64,000 bases of DNA from assembly GCA_019973155.2 (NCBI GenBank), contig BPQB01000004.1, positions 930,001 through 994,000 on the forward strand, given 5' to 3'. The DNA comes from Phanerochaete sordida (lineage: Eukaryota > Basidiomycota > Agaricomycetes > Polyporales > Phanerochaetaceae). The notes under the pieces are model-generated. The model did not search any database. It was given only the letters and a program-made list of their open reading frames with translations, and was not told the origin of the DNA. Position 1 is the first letter of the stretch. Every line of letters starts with the position of its first letter. Of this stretch, positions 57,800 to 64,000 are shown in pieces. The position numbers and the translations under genes are program-made.

Positions 57800-59298
57800 G
57801 ATCTACAGTAAGTCAGCCTGCTTCGCCTGCATCGAGCCGATCCTGACGATGTACGCAGCAGGACCGACTATGCATTTGATACCCTCCATCTTTCGTCTTG
57901 TATACCTATCGAGCAATCTGTCCGTCAGCATCCACTCCTATAGGACCTCGGAGCAAACCATTGTATGTTGTACTTCGCTATATTTTACTTAACCAATCGC
58001 ACTTGTTGTAGAGTATCCCCACTACTCCCCACCGCATATATTTGGCGTGTAGCTGATATACACGGACGTATCCGTTGAGAGCGACTTTCTCTGATGCGGC
58101 TTGTGTGCAGAGAGCAGCAGGTGGATTGAGAAAAACAGCGAGTGAGGGTGCAGTAGCTATGAAGAGCTCCCGAGTTATATTCGAGGTTGGGCTAGGGTAC
58201 ATAACGTGTCAGCGCGAAGAACATAGACCAAGAGAGCTCAACCTGTCGTGCCGGATCCGTGAGCCCTCAACCCTCTACACCCGTTCTCGCTACCGCAGAT
58301 CCCCAGACACGGGACTTGTCGTTCATATCGTATGCATTTCTTGGGGCTCGACTGACGTACGCGTTGGTCGTGACAAGGCGCATATACACGGCTCTGTCCG
58401 TCCCTGAGCTACAGGGACGGCGCAGACCGTGCTAGACCGATCGGACGGATATCATTCGGACTTCGCTCGGAGGACGCTCACCGGTGGGCCGTCTTTCAAA
58501 GCGCATATAACCTGCCGGAAATCGTAAGTCTGGTCCAGGTGGCGGCGCGACACGATTGTCCACTCACATGAAACACGGGGCTTTCACGTCATGGGTAGAG
58601 TCATGAGCGCAAAGCCGACGATGGCTTTACCACGTCACACCGCGTTCACCCTCTGAGCAAGCTGGCGACGCGACGCGAGCTCCCGAACCCTGACTTCGTC
58701 GAGGCACTGTGGCGAAGGCCGCCGAAAGTAAATCGAGGTCACTTCATATGCTGAGCCAGAAAATATTGTAGCTGCCAGCTCGTTACATTCGATGTTTGAG
58801 ACGTGGCAACGTGAACGAGCAGGAGGGGACGAGTATCGGCCGCGGTCGCGGAAGAAAAGAAAGGCGAAATAAACAAGCGCCCATAGCCGACGCAGGGTCC
58901 AAGGCGCATCAAAGCCTTCGTGGCGCCGCCTCGCACTCCACTGCCCGGCTTCACGCAAGTTTCAGCTTCTATGAAGTCCGCGAGTAGACAACACGACGAT
59001 GCCCAGAAATGGCCTGAGGTATTTCAAGGCCATTGAAGCCGAAACTGACCGCCCTACTCAGCCTCATTATAGCATTATAAGCGTGGGAACTGCGCTTTGT
59101 AACAGAGTATACGGACCTTGCTTACCGTTCCGGAAGAGCCCCGCTCCAACGTTCCGGGCCCGCCCCCGCCATGACGCAACACGCTGGCTCGTGCGTGCGC
59201 TGCCACTATAAGAATAGGGCAGGACACCTCAGCTGTCATTCTGTCTTGAACTCATACCACTCCCCTCACGCCCACACCGACGAAGCTTACGACCCACC
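57800..59298. other. Long intergenic region, no gene recognised
   Basis: About 1.5 kb between the coiled-coil gene and PMP3. Only short frames occur. Towards the end, ACTATAAGAATAG (about 59204-59216) is a TATA-like element some 85-95 bases before the PMP3 ATG. Confidence 0.45.
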
Positions 59299-59707
59299 AT
59301 GACGAGCGTTGTTTCCCCCACCCGCGACGTGTTCTTGTATTTCCTCGCTATGTGAGTCGCGTTGCCCGAGCCCGGAGGCATAGGGGTGGAGCTGACCGGA
59401 GTGAATAGATTCATCCCGCCTCTATCCGTATTCTTCAGTGAGTTGGACGTCCTCCTGTTGCCCGTCCCAGTCACTTACCCGCATGCATTATAGAGCGAGG
59501 AATTGCCGCTGGTTCGTCCCCCAGTTCCCTGAGAATGTAACAATATTCTGAGGGTGAACAGATTTCTGGATTAACATCCTGCTGTGGATTTTGGGATGGA
59601 TTCCGGGTGTCATTCATGCCTGGTAGGTCCACCTGCCGGTCAATTTTTCGACATGTTCTTAACGTTGTGACAGGTGGATCATCTCCCGGAGCGAGGGTGC
59701 CATGTAG
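59299..59707 (+). CDS. PMP3: Pmp3/Sna-family plasma membrane proteolipid
   Basis: A tiny two-helix membrane protein (UPF0057/Pmp3) that modulates membrane potential and tolerance to salt and cold. Exons 59299-59351, 59409-59437, 59494-59511, 59562-59622 and 59674-59707 join exactly to 64 residues: MTSVVSPTRDVFLYFLAI, FIPPLSVFF, KRGIAAD, FWINILLWILGWIPGVIHAW, WIISRSEGAM. The helix-loop-helix with PPLSVFFKRG and LGWIPGVIHA is diagnostic. Every intron border is GT..AG and keeps frame. The third exon is only 18 bases. It is too short and fragmented to appear as a single open frame. Confidence 0.95.
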
Positions 59708-59954
59708 TTGGCCTGCGGTGAAGTTCTGAAGGACTTGCATATCCTACAGCCATTATAATGCGCGTTATCCATGATACGATACCTTACTGTGATGTTTTCA
59801 CGATGCCTCGCGCACCAATAGCAACGACTGTTTCCTTGAAAGCTTTGAGAGCGTGACATTAGTACAACCTGGAAGTGAGAGTAGTGTACAGACTAAGACC
59901 GATCCCAAATAACGCGAACCATCCAACATGCATCCCCGGTGTGGAGTGACACCC

Positions 59955-61210
59955 TTAGTCAATCTTCTTCGCCTCCTCAACTGGTTTCCGCCGCTCGAGA
60001 ATCTGCACCCATTTCTTCGGGAACCAACCCTCCCGGCCTTCTCTCGTGCGGCCCTTCCACCACTCGCTCTCAACCTGATATACGAGATGAGGCGAGATAA
60101 CGTGAGAGAAAAGGTGCATGCACATACCTCAAGCCGCGGGTCGACCTCCTGACCGGTCGCGGGGTCGAGCTTGCCCATGATGGCGACGATCTCGTTTTCT
60201 TTGAGGGACAGCTCCGCGGGGGACGACGCCTCGAAGGGGTAGAGCGCCCGCGCGAATGTGAGCTGCGAGGGGTCGAGCGGGGGCAGGCCCGCGGGGCCGG
60301 CCATGAGCTGTGCCTGCTGCTGCTGCTGGCGCTCGGTGAGGATGCGGACGAGCTTGTGCATGGCGTACGGCACGCCAAAGATAGCGAGCAGGAAGATGAT
60401 GAGGGGCTTCTTGCTCGGTTTTGGGCCGGCGGGTGCGCCGCTGGGCCCCTGGACTGGCCGTCCGTTGACGAAGTCCTTGAACTCGCCCCGGAGTGACGCC
60501 GAGCCAGATCGCCCGGTGAGGGTCTCCTTCATCCATCGCACGAGGCCGAAGAGGCCCAGCACGCTGCCGAGCGCGTTCCTCAGCTGGCCGAACTGGTCGA
60601 TGACACCGACCATGGCGAAGAAGGACGAGTGCGTCGCCATGAAGGTCGACTCGAGCATCTGTGCGACGCCCGAGAAGGTCTGCACTATCGACTGCAGGAG
60701 CGCGAATGTGTGTTGGGTAGTGGATTCGAGAGTTTGAGTCAGGGACGGATTGTTCGGGTCGAATGGTGGGGGTTGTCCATACATGCCCATCCCAGGGCCG
60801 TACATGCCGTTCATCCCGTTCATCCCGTAGCCTCCGCTGTAGCCTCCGACACCACCATATCCGCTGTAACCTCCATAGCCCCCATACATCGAGTTCATGC
60901 CGTACGGAGAATATGTCGAGCCGCCGAAGCGTGAGTATGCTGAGTTGGCATAGCCGTATGGCGAAGGATTTGTCAGGGCAGTGGGTGCAACAGGTACAGT
61001 AGGGGCGACTGTCGTTCCTGGTAATGCTGCTGGTCTTGAGGGAACTGACGGCGGTGAGGAAGACGACGATATTATTGATGGCTGTGAGGTGGTCGATGTC
61101 GTGGTTGATTGCGGCATTGCAGGAGTGGATGTGGGGATGGATGCTGCTACTGGGGTCGCCGCTGTGACACCCGCTCTCTCCCAAGGTTTTGGCGGTGAAG
61201 GCATAGACAT
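59955..61210 (-). CDS. PEX13: Peroxisomal membrane protein Pex13 (peroxin 13)
   Basis: A subunit of the peroxisomal import docking complex that binds Pex14 and the receptor Pex5 or Pex7. Exons 61210-60128 and 60074-59955 (53-base intron) give 400 residues. The N-terminus MSMPSPPKPWERAG is the typical Pex13 opening. A Ser/Pro/Thr linker follows, then a Gly/Tyr-rich region (YGGYGGYSGYGGVGGYSGGY), the membrane region (QMLESTFMATHSSFFAMVGV, LRNALGSVLGLFGLVRWM, KPLIIFLLAIFGVPYAMHKL) and a C-terminal SH3 domain (FARALYPFEASSPAELSLKE, EWWKGRTREGREGWFPKKWV). It ends EEAKKID at 59955. Domain order and length match fungal Pex13. It is convergent with PMP3 and divergent from the Zn2Cys6 gene. Confidence 0.94.
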
Positions 61211-61504
61211 AGGGCCGAGCAGAAAAGCCCCTCGACGGCGGCGATGAGGCGGAGGACAAGCAGCGGAACTGGGGCAGAGGCGCCGTGAGTCCGGCAAACA
61301 GGGCGCGAGAAGATAGCCGGGCGCGTCTGCCGGCGGCTTTACTCCGCCACGTGGATCCGACACGGCTCGGGCAGCGGAGGCTGGCTGTAACAGACGCCCG
61401 TATTAGAGCACTCGTCCGTGACCTTGACCCTGCCCGCCCCTCTCTTACGCGTTCACCCCTCACAATATCCACAGAATAATCTAATCCGAACTTATCTTGT
61501 ATAG
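61211..61504. promoter_or_regulatory. Divergent promoter region between PEX13 and the Zn2Cys6 gene
   Basis: 294 bases between two start codons. No specific element recognised. Confidence 0.4.
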
Positions 61505-64000
61505 AATGTTTTCTCCTCCTTCTCCAGACGACCTAGCCTCCGCAGCAGCCATATTCAAGAATCCTGTGCCCGTCCATGGACCAAAGCGTAATACGGTATG
61601 TGTCAAGTCGGACTGACCGACGACGATGATGCGCGACTCTGAATTCACGAGGCTGATTATTCCCGTTATATAGGCCTGCCAGCAGTGCCGGAAACGCAAA
61701 CTGGTGCGTGCTACTGCCTCCATGTGCAGAACAAGGCGTCTGACCTCCGCCATCGCCGTCGGTCTCGAGTAGAAGTGGTACGTCAAAGTCCGCACAATGT
61801 GTGGCGCGTCGGAACTGCGGGACACTGAAACGCCTCACCAGTGACTCGCAGAGACCATGCTCTACCTGTGTCAAGTCTCATGCCTACGCCCGTGCACACG
61901 CTGCAGAAGGAATCCCCATACCGGAGGAGCCAGACTGCACGTACGGCGATGAGAAGGGTGAGCCTCTGCATGACGCGTTCGCAGGCCGCTTCACTGACCT
62001 GAACGCAGAGAAAGAGCAGCTGCAGTCCGCGTCGAAGGTCCAGAGACTCGAAGGCAGGATCAGTAAGTCGACGGGCGGTACTCTTGCGCGACAATCACTC
62101 TTACACTTGTGGCCAGGCGAACTGGAGACGCTGCTATCAGAGATGCAGCTAGCACTCGATGTATCTCGTTCCCCGTCGACAGCGCTGTCGCCCTCTTCAT
62201 ACGTGAGTCTTGTTGCAGTTCATGGCCGCGACTACATGCTCACGGAACAATACGCGTCAGAGCATTTCCCAGATGGCTGGTCCATCATGTCAATCAATGT
62301 CGCCGAGCAATGTAAGTTTGCAGCTTTGCCTCTGATCCGTTAGACTGACAAAAGCTGCGCTCAGACCCTATCCCCACATACTAACGGATCACACTATTAT
62401 GATACGACCGGTAGCTACGAAGATGATATGGCCCTCGCCGTCGCCGCCGTGTACTCCAGGACTCCCAGCTCTCTTGTGCCGCATACGGAGCAGAACGCCG
62501 TGGTAACTGTGACAAATAGCAGGAAAGCGCAATTACGAGCAATGGGCTGGCCGGAACAGCTTCCAGACCCTCTGGTCGCGAAACACCTGTAAGTCATGTT
62601 AATTTCGTGGGCTGCCTACATAATAACCCCCTATTCTAGCGTTCATGCATTCTTTGCCTTCAACATGCACGCCGGGCGACTCTTTCACGGCCCCACATTT
62701 CTCGCGTCGCTCAACCTGCACCCCACGGATCCGCGCTTCCCCATGATCGGTGTTCTACACGCGATGTGCGCTGTCGGCAGTCTGTATACCGCAGATATAC
62801 CGCAGCCGCCCATGCAGCCGAGAGCCCAACAACCCTGTGAGTCAAATACGTGCAGCCTTATTTATCCCCGCCGTTCATTTACCTTCGATTGGGCAGATAA
62901 TGGGCAGTTCTTTCACGTAGACGAGCTATTTCACGGCAGGTGGCGGGCATACGAGCGCAGACCCGACTCGTTTTCAGAGGAGCAAGCACGACGGGCCAAG
63001 ACCGCCACGGAGGAAGCTGTCGATTTAGGAGATCGCCTAGTCGAATGCTTGCAGGGTACGCCATTACTATTTTCTGCGCCGGCCTATTCTAATTTCATCT
63101 GCATATAGCACAGACTATTCTAACCTGGTTCTATCTCATCCAAGCGCGGTAAGTCATCTGGTAAATTGACCGTCGTGTCATCCACTAACCAGCGCGTCGA
63201 TAGGTGGGCGGAGGTCAGTTTGAGACCGTGCGAAGTGACGCAGTCGGCTAACGGCTGGATTTAGTCATATACCTCCTCCGGACAGTCTCTTCGATGCGTC
63301 CCGCCCTGTGGACTCAGTATAGCTGCGCCGTTCCAGTGTATGACCGATGCGGTGGAGCCGGGGAAGACGCCTGCCATCATACACGAGGCGAAAACTGTCA
63401 TCGAGGACGAGACACGGCGGAACGTGTTTTGGATCAGTGCGTCTGCTCACCCGCCGTGAATTATGAAAAGCTGACATTCTTGTGCTAGCGTACGCCCTGG
63501 AGCGTCAAGCAGCCTGCGGACATAGTTTCGCGATGGCGATGGACGACCTGGACGTCTGCCAGCTCCTGCCTGTTCGCGGCGACACGTTCGAGCAAGGGGT
63601 ACGACACGCATCTCTCGTTCTGCACATGGTCACCGCTGACTCGTCTGGCACAGCTCCCAGTCGACATCCGCGAGCGGCAGTGGTCGCACGACAAGCGCAT
63701 GTTCCTCTCGCATGTCGCGAACCAGACCGACTCCTTCGTGCTCTTCATCAAGACGTCGCTGCTGCTCTCGGAGGTGAAGAACTTCGGCCTGCGCTACCGC
63801 GGGCGGTACTACCGGGGCGAGACGAGCATGTACGCGCCGAACCAAGTCCTCGAGTCGCCCGCGACGTACGACCCGCGCCCGTCGCCCGCGTTTAAGGAGC
63901 TCGACGCCCTCATCGCGGCCTTCCGCCCGTCCTTCCCGCCGAACCTCCGCAACCCCGTGCAAGACGAAATGGTCGACGCGTACCTGTATGCGGCGAACTG
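61505..64000 (+). CDS. Zn2Cys6 fungal transcription factor (3' end cut by window)
   Basis: A DNA-binding regulator of the Gal4 type. The start at 61505 gives MFSPPSPDDLASAAAIFKNP, then KRNT. The zinc cluster reads ACQQCRKRKL, KCDSQRPCSTCVKSH and, after a long loop, EPDCTY. Correct reading needs a 5-base exon AAGTG (61773-61777) flanked by GT..AG introns. A short coiled-coil follows (KVQRLEGRISELETLLSEMQ), then the fungal-specific regulatory domain in many small exons (VHAFFAFNMHAGRLFHGPTF, HPTDPRFPMIGVLHAMCAVG, AKTATEEAVDLGDRLVECLQ, ERQAACGHSFAMAMDDLDVC, LPVDIRERQWSHDKRMFLSH). The frame is still open at 64000. Several introns after 62200 were not placed exactly. The target genes cannot be read from the sequence. 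Confidence 0.88.

Overview
The window is a gene-dense piece of a filamentous basidiomycete nuclear genome, most likely an agaricomycete of the polypore type. Genes carry many short introns (46-62 bases wherever I could place both ends) with GT..AG borders. The sequence is GC-rich. The gene families (SPE-type Ran1-like kinases, Zn2Cys6 regulator, omega-type glutathione transferase, GH51 arabinofuranosidase, Pmp3) fit a wood- or litter-decaying fungus. Species is not determinable from the sequence alone. No transposon, LTR, CRISPR array, rRNA or complete tRNA was seen.

Layout. 0-3.1 kb: secreted GH51 alpha-L-arabinofuranosidase (-, cut at the window start). 3.6-9.8 kb: a divergent pair of chromosome-segregation genes, WAPL-like cohesin release factor (-) and Bir1/survivin (+), sharing a 215-base promoter. 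10-17.5 kb: three Ran1/Pat1-like protein kinases (A and B on -, C on +) with one orphan gene between B and C. 17.8-26.6 kb: fimbrin (-), an amidase-signature enzyme (-), a short-chain dehydrogenase (+) and a disordered orphan (-). 27.5-32 kb: a conserved membrane-anchored protein (+) and an MFS transporter (+). 32.4-38.4 kb: a disordered protein with repeated LWE-type motifs (-), divergent from an IKS1-type kinase (+). 38.6-42.3 kb: two more Ran1-like kinases (D and E, -). 42.8-48 kb: SET/MYND methyltransferase (-), glutathione transferase (+), alpha/beta hydrolase (-). 48-50.3 kb: no gene recognised. 50.3-57.8 kb: bestrophin-type anion channel (+) and a 1410-residue coiled-coil protein ending in a J-like HPD segment (+). 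59.3-64 kb: Pmp3 proteolipid (+), Pex13 (-) and a Zn2Cys6 transcription factor (+, cut at the window end).

The strongest theme is the local expansion of Ran1-like kinases: five intact paralogues in about 32 kb, all with an intron splitting the same Glu codon of the SPE motif. Two of them (C and E) also share an identical 15-base TATA region and a similar C-terminal tail. The second theme is the back-to-back WAPL/BIR1 pair, whose short promoter holds a cluster of GTGACC/GGTCAC sites and a tRNA-like fragment. Exon borders were read by eye; those given explicitly keep frame, and most other multi-exon borders are approximate.
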